A DNA stretch of 64,000 bases. Source: Comamonas sp. (GTDB lineage Bacteria > Pseudomonadota > Gammaproteobacteria > Burkholderiales > Burkholderiaceae_C). The first letter of the stretch is position 1, and each line of letters begins with the position of its first letter. Below the pieces are notes generated by a model. The model did not search any database. It was not told the origin of the DNA and was given only the letters and a program-made list of their open reading frames with translations. The stretch spans positions 558,001-622,000 of the forward strand of contig JAITLR010000009.1 in assembly GCA_031277805.1 (NCBI GenBank), given 5' to 3'. A program made the translations under genes and the position numbers. Positions 16,495-25,890 of this stretch are shown here, one piece after another.

Positions 16495-17367
16495 ATGATG
16501 GCAACTGCGAAGAAGACGGCCGCCAAGGCCACAACCGAGAAAAAAACACCTGCCAAAAAGGCGGCCGCGCCCAAGGCTGAAGCTGTGAAGAAAGCAGCGA
16601 CAGCCAAGACCGCAACCCCCAAGGCAGCAGCTCCTGCAAAGGCTGCACCCAAGAAGGCTGCAACTGCTGCCAAGGCTGCTCCCGCCAAGAAGGCTGCAAC
16701 TGCTGCCAAGGCTGCTCCTGCCAAGAAGGCTGCAACTGCTGCCAAGGCCGCTCCCGCCAAGAAGGCTGCAACTGCTGCCAAGGCTGCTCCTGCCAAGAAG
16801 GCTGCAACTGCTGCCAAGGCTGCTCCTGCCAAGAAGGCTGCAACTGCTGCCAAGGCTGCTCCTGCCAAGAAGGCTGCAACTGCTGCCAAGGCCGCTCCCG
16901 CCAAGAAGGCTACAACTGCTGCCAAGGCCGCTCCCGCCAAGAAGGCTGCAACTGCTGCCAAGGCCGCTCCCGCCAAGAAGGCTGCAACTGCTGCCAAGGC
17001 CGCTCCTGCCAAGAAGGCTGCAACTGCTGCCAAGGCCGCTCCCGCCAAGAAGGCTGCAACTGCTGCCAAGGCTGCTCCTGCCAAGAAGGCTGCAACTGCT
17101 GCCAAGGCTGCTCCCGCCAAGAAGGCTGCAACTGCTGCCAAGGCTGCTCCCGCCAAGAAGGCTGCAACTGCTGCCAAGGCTGCTCCCGCCAAGAAGGCTG
17201 CAACTGCTGCCAAAGCGGCTCCCGTCAAGGCTGCAGCTCCCAAGAAGGCAGCCAGCAAGAAGGCTGCAGCTCCTGCACCAGCCGCTGTTGAAGCTGCCGC
17301 ACCTGTCGCGCAAACTCGCCTGGCACCTCAAGCTGCCTGGCCCTTCCCTACTGGCAACAAGCCCTGA
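16495..17367 (+). CDS. Histone H1-like Lys/Ala/Pro-rich DNA-binding protein
   Basis: 290 residues composed mostly of Lys, Ala, Pro and Thr, very basic. After a non-repeated N-terminal part (ATAKKTAAKATTEKKTPAKK) the protein has 15 exact-length copies of a 12-residue unit AKAAPAKKAATA (about residues 59-238), then a C-terminal segment ending LAPQAAWPFPTGNKP. Similar proteins in Bordetella (BpH1), Pseudomonas (AlgP) and Chlamydia (Hc2) bind DNA through such tails and compact the nucleoid. AAGGAG precedes the double ATG at 16495/16498. It stands alone, downstream of nrdB and convergent with the kinase gene. The repeat number is expected to vary between strains. Confidence 0.88.
   Translation: MMATAKKTAAKATTEKKTPAKKAAAPKAEAVKKAATAKTATPKAAAPAKAAPKKAATAAKAAPAKKAATAAKAAPAKKAATAAKAAPAKKAATAAKAAPAKKAATAAKAAPAKKAATAAKAAPAKKAATAAKAAPAKKATTAAKAAPAKKAATAAKAAPAKKAATAAKAAPAKKAATAAKAAPAKKAATAAKAAPAKKAATAAKAAPAKKAATAAKAAPAKKAATAAKAAPAKKAATAAKAAPVKAAAPKKAASKKAAAPAPAAVEAAAPVAQTRLAPQAAWPFPTGNKP
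16669..17208 (+). repeat. Tandem array, 15 units of 36 bp inside the histone-like gene
   Basis: Fifteen consecutive 36-bp units starting GCCAAGGCTGCTCCCGCC. Differences are almost all synonymous (GCT/GCC, CCC/CCT); one unit near 16910 codes ACA for GCA and gives KKATTAA. Length divisible by three keeps the frame when units are gained or lost. No spacers, so not a CRISPR array. Confidence 0.95.
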
Positions 17368-17391
17368 GCGATCTACTGATCAACTCGCTAT

Positions 17392-17431
17392 AAAAAAGCC
17401 CGATCTCTCCACCGAGAGATCGGGCTTTTTT
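17392..17431. terminator. Bidirectional intrinsic terminator
   Basis: A perfect 17-bp inverted repeat (17392-17408, 17415-17431) with loop CCACCG, flanked by A6 on the left and T6 on the right. It lies 24 bases after the histone-like stop and can serve both that gene and the convergent kinase gene. Confidence 0.9.
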
Positions 17432-17542
17432 CTGCTGCGCCTTGAGAACGTGTTGACGATCTCTATGTCGCGTTGCAGTGCAATCGGAGTGAACTCGAAG
17501 CGAGTGGCTCGCCGCTTGCACCAGGGTGCAAGCGGATTGGCA

Positions 17543-18442
17543 TCAAGACTGGAAGTCCAGCTGATAGTTCTGCGGGCCACGGTGCGCAATCTTCAGCGCG
17601 CCCATGCGGTTGCCCAACTCTGCGCAGCGCACCAGATCCCAGCCACGCTCCAGGCCAAACAGGAAAGCGCCGCGCCATGCATCGCCGCAACCCGTGGGGT
17701 CCACCACGGCAGCCGGCTTGACAGCTGCAACCAGCGTCTTCCTGCCTTGCTCCCAGACTTCGCAGCCCTCGGCCCCCAGTGTCACGATCAGGCCACGCAC
17801 CTGCTGCGAGATCTGCTCAAAACTCAGACCTGTACGCTCGCTGAGCATCTTGCCTTCGTAGTCGTTCACAGCCACCCAGTCGGCCTGCGCAATAAATTCC
17901 TTGAGCTCGTCGCCGTTGAACATGGGCAGACCTTGGCCAGGATCGAACACAAAGGGAATGCCTGCAGCCTTGAACTGGGCAGCGTGATCGATCATGGCCT
18001 GACGGCCATCGGGAGCCACGATACCGACCTTGATCTCGGCAGCCATATCGGCCGTGATCTGATTTTCGTGCGCCTGCATCATGGCACCGGGGTGGAAGGC
18101 CGTGATCTGGTTGTTGTCACGATCGGTCATGATCATGCACTGGGCCGTGTGCGTGCTCTGCAGCTGTCCCACATGGCGAGTCTCAATGCCCAGCTCCTTG
18201 AAGCGCTGCACATAGTCGGCACCATCGCTGCCCACCATGGCCATGGGCTGTGCGTCGCCACCCAGCAGTTTCAGGCTGTAGGCGATATTGCCGGCACAGC
18301 CACCAAAGTCACGGCGCAGCGTGGGCACCAGAAATGACACGTTGAGGATGTGCAGCTGGTCGGGCAGGATCTGGTCCGCAAAACGACCATCGAAGGTCAT
18401 GATGTTGTCAAACGCCAGCGATCCGCAGATCAAAGCAGCCAT
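17543..18442 (-). CDS. PfkB-family carbohydrate/adenosine kinase
   Basis: 299 residues, MAALICGSLAFDNIMTFDGRF. PfkB family motifs: early GG motif in DFGGCAGNIAYSLKLLGG (about 45-62) and the C-terminal signature VVDPTGCGDAWRGAFLFGL with the catalytic Asp in the TGCGDAW anion hole. Proteins of this type in betaproteobacteria are annotated as adenosine kinase or ribokinase-like; the substrate cannot be fixed from sequence. The usual second Gly of DTxGAGD is Cys here (GCGD), as in the adenosine-kinase-like branch. ATG at 18442 has AAAGAGAAC upstream. It follows the DUF3426 gene by 23 bases. Confidence 0.85.
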   Translation of the reverse strand: MAALICGSLAFDNIMTFDGRFADQILPDQLHILNVSFLVPTLRRDFGGCAGNIAYSLKLLGGDAQPMAMVGSDGADYVQRFKELGIETRHVGQLQSTHTAQCMIMTDRDNNQITAFHPGAMMQAHENQITADMAAEIKVGIVAPDGRQAMIDHAAQFKAAGIPFVFDPGQGLPMFNGDELKEFIAQADWVAVNDYEGKMLSERTGLSFEQISQQVRGLIVTLGAEGCEVWEQGRKTLVAAVKPAAVVDPTGCGDAWRGAFLFGLERGWDLVRCAELGNRMGALKIAHRGPQNYQLDFQS

Positions 18443-18465
18443 GGTTGTTCTCTTTCTATGAGGGA

Positions 18466-19677
18466 TTAAGGGTAGAAGACCAGAGCCCGGTAACCGGCCA
18501 CAGGTGCTGACAAATCCTGCACCCGCACTGGCACATTCACACTCCACTCCTGGCGGGGCTGCAGTTGCTGCGGAGCGCCCAGCGACTTGAGATCCACAAC
18601 ACGCCGCAACAAGGGCTTGTCCTGCGCATCCGTGAGCGTCAGCTCTGCCACGGGCATGGCCACCGGCGTATCGGAGCGGTTTTCAAGTGTCAGACTCCAC
18701 TGATATTGATAGGCATCGGCCAGCTGCTTGAAACCCGAGCCGCTGATCACCACATCGCCAATCTCGCGCCGGGCATGCAGTTCGCAACCTGCCGCCTGGC
18801 AGGCCTTGGCCAGCACCGGAGCCAGGGCGGGATACTCAGCCGCCAGCACATCGCGCTGCTGCCATGCATACTGCGCCGCCATGCCCCCAGCGGCCAGCAC
18901 ACTGCCCAGCACCAGCGCCACACGCATGCCACGGGAATGCCAGAAGGCTTGGCGTCGGGCCTGCCGTACAAAGCCAGGCTCATCCAGAGCTGCGCAGGAG
19001 TCCGTGGCAGCAGCTTCATCGTCTGCCGAATGGGCGACATCGACCTCACGCCGCACCTGATCCACATCGGATGACAGCGGTGTGGAAACTGCCCCCGCAT
19101 AGGCATCTGAATCAGGAAAAGCAGCCAGCTCTGGCGCGAACTCCGGATCCGCATCGATTGAAGCCTCAACAGGCTTGTCTGCCTCCTGAGGCACTTGCTC
19201 AGGTTCCATGAGCACAGAAACTTCAGTGGCTTCAACTTCCTCAGGCTCGGCCAACAAAGGCTTGGCATGGTCGATAAACGATGACTCAGGCGGCTCCGCC
19301 CCAGGCTCTGCAGCCACGGGCTCGGGCTCTGATGGCAGATCTGCGGAAGCCGGCGGCGTTGCAGCCCCCTCAGCCAGTGCAGAGGGCTTCAAGTCAAAAT
19401 GGTCCTCAGACCTTTCCTGACTTGCGCCATCAGCTCCCAGAGAAGGAGCATCCAGTTCCTCGGACTGAGCATGCGCCGGAAGCTTGGATGCTTCGATGGC
19501 CTGTGCCTGCTCCACGGCCGACTGAAGCACCTCGTCCGGTACGGACTGCAAATCCTCGGAGGCGTCGAACACGCTCTGGCACATCCCACAGCGCACCCAG
19601 CCCTGCGAAATACGCAGCTGGTCTGCAACCACTTTGAAGCGGGTTCCACAAGAGGGGCAACGGGTGACTTGGCTCAT
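18466..19677 (-). CDS. Zinc-ribbon DUF3426 membrane protein
   Basis: 403 residues from MSQVTRCPSCGTRFKV. The N-terminus is an MJ0042-type zinc ribbon with two CxxC pairs (CPSC and CGMC, about 7-31). A long acidic, Pro/Glu/Ser-rich low-complexity stretch (about 40-240) is followed by one membrane helix (MRVALVLGSVLAAGGMAAQYAW) and a DUF3426 domain to the end, predicted periplasmic, with LENRSDTPVAMPVAELTLTDAQ. Function is unknown; the gene commonly follows prmA in Burkholderiales, as here, with 83 bases between. Confidence 0.85.
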   Translation of the reverse strand: MSQVTRCPSCGTRFKVVADQLRISQGWVRCGMCQSVFDASEDLQSVPDEVLQSAVEQAQAIEASKLPAHAQSEELDAPSLGADGASQERSEDHFDLKPSALAEGAATPPASADLPSEPEPVAAEPGAEPPESSFIDHAKPLLAEPEEVEATEVSVLMEPEQVPQEADKPVEASIDADPEFAPELAAFPDSDAYAGAVSTPLSSDVDQVRREVDVAHSADDEAAATDSCAALDEPGFVRQARRQAFWHSRGMRVALVLGSVLAAGGMAAQYAWQQRDVLAAEYPALAPVLAKACQAAGCELHARREIGDVVISGSGFKQLADAYQYQWSLTLENRSDTPVAMPVAELTLTDAQDKPLLRRVVDLKSLGAPQQLQPRQEWSVNVPVRVQDLSAPVAGYRALVFYP

Positions 19678-19760
19678 CGGTTTGCAATTGTAGGCAGGCG
19701 CGCGGGTTCGCCGGAAATCGGGCGGCGAACCCACATACGACTAGCTCACGCGTGGCGTGA

Positions 19761-20651
19761 TCAGGCCACGCGCTGTGCCGTCATCAAAATCCAGCCGTCC
19801 TCGCTGTCGGCAACTTCCAGCTTGACGTAAGGCGCATAAGCCTCTTTCAGCTCATCGGCCTGGCGTTCCAGAATACCGGCCAGCACCAGATTGCCACCGG
19901 CCTGTACACGACCGCACAGCAGCGGAGCCAGTACCTTGAGCGGCGTTGCCAGAATATTGGCCAGCACGGTCTGGTACTCGCCGCCTGCCGCCTCGGGCAG
20001 ACCTGCCTTGACTTCCACATGGTTGGCACTGGTGTTGTAGTTGGTGGACTCCACTGCTGCGGGATCGATATCCACGGCATCAATGTCGGATGCCCCAAAC
20101 TTGGCAGCGCCAATGGCCAAAATGCCCGAGCCGCAGCCATAGTCCAGCGTACGGCCCAGCGAGCCCTTGGGCTGACGTGCAATCCAACGCAGGCACATGC
20201 GTGTCGTGGGATGCGTGCCGGTGCCAAAGGCCAGACCAGGGTCGAGGCGGATGCTGACCTTGGCTTGTTCGGGCAGCTCATGCCAGGTAGGCACGATCCA
20301 GAACTCGGGTGTGATTTCCACGGGCTCGAATTGTGATTGCGTCAGACGCACCCAGTCCTGCTCAGGCACAGGCTTGACCGCCAGAATCCGGCAGCCCTCA
20401 AAGAAGTCCTGAGGTAACAGCAGATCGCGCGCTTCGGTGGCTGCGGCTTCATCGGGGTACAGAGCGATCACGCGGCTGCGCTGCCAGCCCTCTTTGGGGG
20501 CAGGCATGCCGGGTTCGCCAAACAACGCCTGCTCGGCATCAGTCTGTGCGTCGGCATCTTCCACAGACACGCTCAGCGCGTCGAGGGCATCGAGCGCATC
20601 GCTAATCGTCTCGACCCGGTCCTCCGGGCACAACAGGCTCAGCTCGTACAT
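19761..20651 (-). CDS. prmA: Ribosomal protein L11 methyltransferase
   Basis: 296 residues, MYELSLLCPEDRVETISDAL. Trimethylates ribosomal protein L11 using S-adenosylmethionine. An N-terminal substrate-recognition part (1-120) is followed by the class I methyltransferase fold with IRLDPGLAFGTGTHPTTRMCL, motif I LDYGCGSGILAIGAAKFG, DIDAVDIDPAAVESTNYN and VLANILATPLKVLAPLL, all typical of PrmA. The accBC terminator lies upstream, so the gene should have its own promoter. The start at 20651 is chosen because conservation begins at MYEL. Confidence 0.95.
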   Translation of the reverse strand: MYELSLLCPEDRVETISDALDALDALSVSVEDADAQTDAEQALFGEPGMPAPKEGWQRSRVIALYPDEAAATEARDLLLPQDFFEGCRILAVKPVPEQDWVRLTQSQFEPVEITPEFWIVPTWHELPEQAKVSIRLDPGLAFGTGTHPTTRMCLRWIARQPKGSLGRTLDYGCGSGILAIGAAKFGASDIDAVDIDPAAVESTNYNTSANHVEVKAGLPEAAGGEYQTVLANILATPLKVLAPLLCGRVQAGGNLVLAGILERQADELKEAYAPYVKLEVADSEDGWILMTAQRVA

Positions 20652-20713
20652 GGCCAATCCTTTCTTGGGCCAGCCGCTGCGCACGGATGTGCAGCGGCTG
20701 ACCGTTTATTCCT

Positions 20714-20754
20714 GAAAAACGAAAATGCTGGCCTCCGTTGCCAGAGGCCAGCAT
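20714..20754 (-). terminator. Intrinsic terminator of the accBC operon
   Basis: On the minus strand an 11-bp perfect stem ATGCTGGCCTC / GAGGCCAGCAT with an 8-base loop is followed by TTTTCGTTTTTC. It begins 27 bases after the accC stop and separates accBC from prmA. Confidence 0.85.
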
Positions 20755-20780
20755 GAGAAGTCAAAGCGGCAAATGCCAGC

Positions 20781-22139
20781 TCATCGCTTGGTGGGATTGC
20801 GGCGTGTCAGCCACTCTTCCAAGTAGTGAATATTGGTACCGCCTTCGAGGAACTTCGCGTCCACCATCAAATCCTGGTGCAGCGGAATATTCGTGTTGAT
20901 GCCTTCAACCACGGTCTCCAGCAGGGCGGTACGCATGCGGGCAATCGCCTGCTCACGTGTGTCGCCATACGTGATGACCTTGCCGATCATCGAGTCGTAA
21001 TTGGGCGGCACAAAGTAGTTGTTGTACACATGCGAGTCCACACGCACGCCAGGGCCACCGGGGGCATGCCACATGGTGATGCGGCCAGGCGAAGGCGTGA
21101 ACTTGTAAGGATCTTCCGCGTTCACGCGGCATTCAATGGCATGGCCCTTGAACTCGATCTGACGCTGGGTGAAAGGCAGCTTTTCGCCAGCAGCCACCAT
21201 GATCTGGGTGCGCACAATGTCCACACCAGTGATCAATTCGGAGATCGGGTGCTCCACCTGCACGCGGGTGTTCATTTCGATGAAGTAGAACTCGCCGTTC
21301 TCATACAGAAACTCGAAGGTACCCGCACCGCGATAGCCGATCTTCTTGCAAGCGGCCACGCAACGATCACCGATGCGCTCGATCAGCTTGCGGGGGATGC
21401 CGGGAGCCGGGGCTTCCTCGATCACCTTCTGGTGGCGGCGCTGCATGGAGCAGTCACGCTCACCCAGGTAGACGGCGTTCTTGAAGGTATCGGCAATCAC
21501 CTGAATTTCCACGTGACGTGGATTTTGCAGGTACTTTTCCATATAGACCGCAGGATTGCCAAACGCGGCAGCTGCCTCGGCCTTGGTCATCTGCACGGCA
21601 TTGATCAGTGCTGCTTCGGTATGCACCACACGCATGCCGCGGCCACCGCCACCGCCCGAAGCCTTGATGATCACGGGATAGCCAATGGTCTTGGCAATGC
21701 GCTTGATCAGCGCAGGATCGTCGGGCAGCTCGCCGTCCGAACCCGGCACGCAGGGCACGCCAGCCTTGATCATGGCCTGCTTGGCAGACACCTTGTCACC
21801 CATGATTCGGATGTTTTCGGGAGTCGGGCCAATGAAGGTGAAACCGCTCTTTTCCACGCGTTCGGCAAAGTCGGCGTTCTCCGCCAAAAAGCCGTAACCG
21901 GGGTGGATGGCTTCCGCATCCGTCACCTCGGCGGCCGAGATGAGGGCCGGCATGTTGAGGTAGGACAGCGGAGATGGAGCCGGGCCGATACAAACGGCTT
22001 CGTCGGCCAGCTTGACATACTTGGCATCGCGGTCGGCTTCGGAATACACCATCACCGCCTTGATACCCAGCTCACGGCAAGCGCGCTGGATGCGCAGGGC
22101 GATCTCGCCCCGATTGGCAACCAAAATTTTCTTAAACAT
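20781..22139 (-). CDS. accC: Acetyl-CoA carboxylase, biotin carboxylase subunit
   Basis: 452 residues starting [17 protein letters not shown]. Carboxylates biotin on AccB with ATP and bicarbonate, the first step of fatty acid synthesis. The ATP-grasp domain shows the glycine loop [32 protein letters not shown], the metal site [16 protein letters not shown] and the C-terminal [23 protein letters not shown]. Length is exactly that of the family. It follows accB after a gap of 124 bases on the same strand and ends at a strong terminator. Confidence 0.97.
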   Translation of the reverse strand: MFKKILVANRGEIALRIQRACRELGIKAVMVYSEADRDAKYVKLADEAVCIGPAPSPLSYLNMPALISAAEVTDAEAIHPGYGFLAENADFAERVEKSGFTFIGPTPENIRIMGDKVSAKQAMIKAGVPCVPGSDGELPDDPALIKRIAKTIGYPVIIKASGGGGGRGMRVVHTEAALINAVQMTKAEAAAAFGNPAVYMEKYLQNPRHVEIQVIADTFKNAVYLGERDCSMQRRHQKVIEEAPAPGIPRKLIERIGDRCVAACKKIGYRGAGTFEFLYENGEFYFIEMNTRVQVEHPISELITGVDIVRTQIMVAAGEKLPFTQRQIEFKGHAIECRVNAEDPYKFTPSPGRITMWHAPGGPGVRVDSHVYNNYFVPPNYDSMIGKVITYGDTREQAIARMRTALLETVVEGINTNIPLHQDLMVDAKFLEGGTNIHYLEEWLTRRNPTKR

Positions 22140-22263
22140 GAAGTTCCTCGCAGCTTGGTGCCTACGCCTCAGCGCAGGCCACTGCCAATGACCCAGTCGC
22201 GCAGCCAGTGGCTTGCGCACCTCGGCGCTGCAATGCGAGCCGCATGCAACGCCTCATGATCTA

Positions 22264-22728
22264 TCACTCGATCACGAACAGAGGCTGGCCGTATTCCACA
22301 GCCTGGCCGTTTTCGCCCAGAACGCGAACAATGGTGCCGCTCTTGTCGGCTTCGATCTCGTTGAGAATCTTCATGGCTTCAACGATGCAGATGGTCTCGC
22401 CTTCCTTGACTTGGCTGCCCACATCCACAAAAGGCTTTGCGCCTGGGCTGGAAGCACGGTAGAAAGTACCGACCATGGGCGACTTGACCACATGGCCGTC
22501 GATAGCTGCAGCAGCCGGTGCAGCAGCAGTGGCTGCGGCGGCCACCGGAGCAGCGGCCACGGGAGCAGCCATCACAGGAGCTGCCTGCACGGGAGCAGCG
22601 ACGAACTGCTGCACCACACCTTCGCTCTTGACGATACGGACCTTGCCCTCTGCTTCGGTGATCTCCAGTTCCGAAACATTCGATTCGGACACGAGATCAA
22701 TAAGGGTCTTGAGTTTTCGCAAATCCAT
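22264..22728 (-). CDS. accB: Acetyl-CoA carboxylase, biotin carboxyl carrier protein
   Basis: 154 residues. [25 protein letters not shown] at the N-terminus, a Pro/Ala-rich hinge (about 45-75), then the biotinyl domain with the modified lysine in [11 protein letters not shown]. It carries carboxybiotin between AccC and the carboxyltransferase. First gene of accBC. The 5' leader holds a possible hairpin (22757-22784, GAATTT/AAATTC with flanking GGGC/GCCC). Confidence 0.96.
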   Translation of the reverse strand: MDLRKLKTLIDLVSESNVSELEITEAEGKVRIVKSEGVVQQFVAAPVQAAPVMAAPVAAAPVAAAATAAAPAAAAIDGHVVKSPMVGTFYRASSPGAKPFVDVGSQVKEGETICIVEAMKILNEIEADKSGTIVRVLGENGQAVEYGQPLFVIE

Positions 22729-22875
22729 GGGAGCTCCAGCGACGTAATTCTAAACAGGGCGCGAATTTACCTCAAATTCGCCCTTCTGCGTGCATTGGTG
22801 CATATTTTTCAATAACGTCACCATGGAATTCAGTTACCTACACTTTTCTGACGACAACAGCAAGGCTCATTCGCT

Positions 22876-23430
22876 CTACTTGCTCCAATTCGCCAGATCT
22901 TCGCTGGAAAGCTCGCCTATTTTACGCTGCCGCACCTGCCCCTTGGCATCGAAAAGCACCGAAAAAGGCAGTCCCCCTTGAAGGTTACCCAGGGCCCGTG
23001 ATAGGCCTAATCCCCCTTGCATCGCCAGGGCAACTGGAAATTGCACGGGTTGGCGCTGCAAAAAGCGCAGCACGGCTTCCGGCTTGTCCACCGCCAGCCC
23101 CACGACTTGAATGCCACCCGCGCCTTGCTTGCCCGCAAATTCACTGAGCATGGGCAGTTCCTTGACACAAGGGGGGCACCATGTGGCCCAGAAGTTGACC
23201 AACAGAGGCTTGCCCTTGAGGTCAGCCATGGCAAAAGGCTGTCCGTCGGGAGTTGTGAATACTTGACTCCAAAGCTGCGCCTCGGCACCTGGCCCCATGG
23301 CCTGGGGCTGGCTGCGCCACCAGGCAACACCAGCACCCGCTGCTGCCGCTGCAGCCGCCACAACTCCAGTCAGCCACAGCCGACGCGAGCCGCCTTTGGA
23401 CTTGCCATCAGCGCCTGGTAACTCAGTCAT
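22876..23430 (-). CDS. TlpA/ResA-type membrane-anchored thioredoxin
   Basis: 184 residues. A short cytoplasmic start (TELPGADGKSKGGSRRLW), one membrane anchor (LTGVVAAAAAAAGAGVAWW), then a periplasmic thioredoxin fold with LKGKPLLVNFWATWCPPCVKELPML; the redox pair is the WCPPC at about residues 84-88. Proteins of this type reduce apocytochrome c or other periplasmic disulfides. Two ATGs occur in tandem; I chose the second (23430) because GGAGG is then six bases upstream. The start overlaps the end of the upstream gene by eight bases, so the two are co-translated. Confidence 0.88.
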   Translation of the reverse strand: MTELPGADGKSKGGSRRLWLTGVVAAAAAAAGAGVAWWRSQPQAMGPGAEAQLWSQVFTTPDGQPFAMADLKGKPLLVNFWATWCPPCVKELPMLSEFAGKQGAGGIQVVGLAVDKPEAVLRFLQRQPVQFPVALAMQGGLGLSRALGNLQGGLPFSVLFDAKGQVRQRKIGELSSEDLANWSK

Positions 23431-24022
23431 CATTTCCCTCCAGCAATTTGCGCAGCGCCTTGACGTCGCCGCGCGGGCTGCGCCCGCCGGAGTCGGGCTT
23501 CATCGCTCCACGCATATCGTCATGGTCATAAATCATCAGATGCACGCCCACGGTTTCATGGAGTGGTTTACACAGCGCATGGATGGATAACGCCTCTACA
23601 GGCTTGCCCTGGAAACCCGTCACCGTACTGGGCTCGTACTGCACATGGTTGTTGATCAGCGCAATCTCGGCGGACTTTGGGTCATCGCAAAACAATTGCA
23701 GATAAACGTCCGACAAACGCGTAGCGGTACCACGCCATACCGCACCCGCCAGATAAGGGCGAAACTCCTGCAACCTGTCCATCCATACCAGTGCAAGTTC
23801 GCGCAAGGCCCGCAGCTCCTGCGGTTGGGTCTCGCCGCAGAACAGTTCTATATATTCACGAACAGCTTCCTCCAGCTGGTCGTTGTCTGGCAACGCGGTA
23901 CGACCGGGCAGGCCCAGTTGCCTCACGGCACGCTGCTTGGCGGGGCCCCACTCCAGCCCCTCCTCCACCACCATGCGGGCCGCCGTCTGGGCAATTTCAG
24001 CAGTCACATTATCCAAACTCAT
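23423..24022 (-). CDS. Conserved protein of unknown function, possibly nucleotidyltransferase-like
   Basis: 199 residues, MSLDNVTAEIAQTAARMVVEEGLEWG, soluble. The central part YLAGAVWRGTATRLSDVYLQLFCDDPKSAEIALIN resembles a nucleotidyltransferase core in spacing (small residues, then D.x.L.L..DD), but the usual GSxARG is not present, so this is only a suggestion. It ends RKLLEGNDD. GGAAG lies six bases before the ATG. Divergent from mpl and translationally linked to the thioredoxin downstream; homologues often sit beside mpl in Burkholderiales. The real role is unknown. Confidence 0.7.
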   Translation of the reverse strand: MSLDNVTAEIAQTAARMVVEEGLEWGPAKQRAVRQLGLPGRTALPDNDQLEEAVREYIELFCGETQPQELRALRELALVWMDRLQEFRPYLAGAVWRGTATRLSDVYLQLFCDDPKSAEIALINNHVQYEPSTVTGFQGKPVEALSIHALCKPLHETVGVHLMIYDHDDMRGAMKPDSGGRSPRGDVKALRKLLEGNDD

Positions 24023-24307
24023 AGCGCACTTCCGTTGGGCCGACGCAGTATGCGTCACGGGCCGAGCAGCCATTGTGACCCAGATGGCTACAGGTCTTTT
24101 TCCCATTCCGCACAGGTCAAGAGGGCAGATTGCATTTTTTCATAGCTGCTACCGCCGATAAGGCCTCAGCTGTCACCTCATAACATCTTGAAAATATTGC
24201 CAAACAAGCGCACACAGCTATCAATTTGATAAGAAAGGTTACCACCAGTGCCACGCCAGCCCACGGCTTGCTTCCAGGTCATGCCCGCAACCGTAGAATC
24301 CCCGGCC

Positions 24308-25714
24308 ATGCACATACATATTCTGGGCATTTGCGGCACCTTCATGGGAGGTCTGGCCGCCTTGGCACGTGAAGCCGGCCACAAGGTCACGGGTTGCGAT
24401 GCGGGCGTTTACCCGCCGATGAGCGATCAGTTGCGTCAACTGGGCATAGAGCTGATTGAGGGCTACGGCGCCGATCAGATCACCCTCCAGCCTGATATGT
24501 ATGTGATCGGCAACGTGGTCAGCCGCAAGCGCTTGCCTGACGGATCTCCCAAATTCCCCTTGATGGAAGCCATTCTGGACACGGGTGCCGCCTACACCAG
24601 CGGCCCGCAGTGGCTGGCCGAGCATGTGCTGCGCGGCCGCCATGTGCTGGCCGTCGCTGGCACGCATGGCAAGACCACGACCACCTCCATGCTGACTTGG
24701 GTACTGGAATGCGCGGGCCTGAAGCCCGGCTTTCTCGTTGGTGGCGTGCCACTGGACTTTGGCGTCTCCGCCCGCCTCGGCGCGGCCAAGCGCCCCACCC
24801 ACGGCCCCGGCCCGGTGGGCGATGAGCCGGTGTTTGTGATCGAAGCCGATGAATACGATACCGCTTTCTTCGACAAGCGCAGCAAGTTCGTGCACTATCG
24901 CCCCCGCACGGCCGTGCTCAACAACCTTGAATTCGATCACGCCGACATCTTTGATGATCTGGCCGCCATCGAGCGCCAGTTTCACCACCTGATTCGTACC
25001 GTGCCTTCGACTGGGCGTGTCGTCACCAATGGACTGGAAGAAAGCCTGACCCGCGTGCTGAACCAAGGCTGCTGGAGCGAGGTGCGCAACTTCGGCTCCG
25101 CCGTCAGCGACTTCAGCGCCGAAGGCGACCCCAGCGACTTTGCTGTGCTGCATCACGGCAAAAAAATCGGTCAACTGACCTGGTCTCTGACCGGCGTGCA
25201 CAGCCAGCTCAACGCCCTGGCCGCCATTGCGGCCGCCGACCATCTGGGCGTGAGTGCCGAAGTGGCCTGCGAAGCCCTGTCCCGTTTTCAAAATGTGAAG
25301 CGCCGCATGGAGCTGCGCGGCACCGTGAACGGCATCGAGGTCTACGACGACTTTGCCCACCACCCCACGGCCATCCGCACCACACTGGACGGTCTGCGCC
25401 GCAAAATAGGTCCGAACGCCCGCATCCTGGCCGTCTTCGAGCCACGCAGCAACACCATGAAACTGGGCACCATGAAAAGCCAGCTGCCCTGGTCGCTGGA
25501 AAGCGCTGACCTCTCCTTCTGCCACACCGCAGGCCTGGACTGGGATGCAGCCGAAGCCCTGCAGCCCATGGGCGAGCACGCCAAGGTGGCCGACAACATC
25601 GACACCCTGATTGCCCAGGTCACTGCGGCAGCCCGGCCTGGCGACACCATCGTCTGCATGAGCAACGGCGGCTTTGGCGGCATACACGCCAAACTGCTTG
25701 AGACCCTGAAATAA
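24308..25714 (+). CDS. mpl: UDP-N-acetylmuramate:L-Ala-gamma-D-Glu-meso-DAP ligase
   Basis: 468 residues, MHIHILGICGTFMGGLAALAREAGH. Mpl joins recycled murein tripeptide to UDP-MurNAc. Mur ligase motifs in order: N-terminal Rossmann GICGTFMGG, ATP loop [14 protein letters not shown] (about 116-129), VIEADEYDTAFFDKRSKFVHY, NNLEFDHADIF and the C-terminal YDDFAHHPTAI and FEPRSNTM. The DEYDTAFFDKRSKF stretch is characteristic of Mpl rather than MurC. Together with AmpD (11045) it completes a murein recycling step. ATG at 24308 is the only start giving the conserved N-terminus. Confidence 0.96.
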   Translation: MHIHILGICGTFMGGLAALAREAGHKVTGCDAGVYPPMSDQLRQLGIELIEGYGADQITLQPDMYVIGNVVSRKRLPDGSPKFPLMEAILDTGAAYTSGPQWLAEHVLRGRHVLAVAGTHGKTTTTSMLTWVLECAGLKPGFLVGGVPLDFGVSARLGAAKRPTHGPGPVGDEPVFVIEADEYDTAFFDKRSKFVHYRPRTAVLNNLEFDHADIFDDLAAIERQFHHLIRTVPSTGRVVTNGLEESLTRVLNQGCWSEVRNFGSAVSDFSAEGDPSDFAVLHHGKKIGQLTWSLTGVHSQLNALAAIAAADHLGVSAEVACEALSRFQNVKRRMELRGTVNGIEVYDDFAHHPTAIRTTLDGLRRKIGPNARILAVFEPRSNTMKLGTMKSQLPWSLESADLSFCHTAGLDWDAAEALQPMGEHAKVADNIDTLIAQVTAAARPGDTIVCMSNGGFGGIHAKLLETLK

Positions 25715-25742
25715 GAAATGCCCGCATCAGCGGGCATTTCTT
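25713..25742 (+). terminator. Intrinsic terminator of mpl
   Basis: A 13-bp perfect stem AAGAAATGCCCGC / GCGGGCATTTCTT with loop ATCA, starting at the mpl stop codon. T residues lie in the stem end, so it should work from both sides. Confidence 0.85.
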
Positions 25743-25763
25743 CGAAAAAACACATCCTATATC

Positions 25764-25889
<126 letters not shown>

Positions 25890-25890
25890 G

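Noticed and set aside
16669-17208. CRISPR-like array of 36-bp repeats
   Set aside because: Units are directly adjacent with no spacers and encode a regular 12-residue repeat; no cas genes are present.
16326-17331. Long antisense and out-of-frame open frames over the histone-like gene (AALAAVAAFLAG and similar repeats)
   Set aside because: They exist only because a 36-bp tandem repeat is open in several frames; the sense frame has a strong ribosome site and a known protein type.
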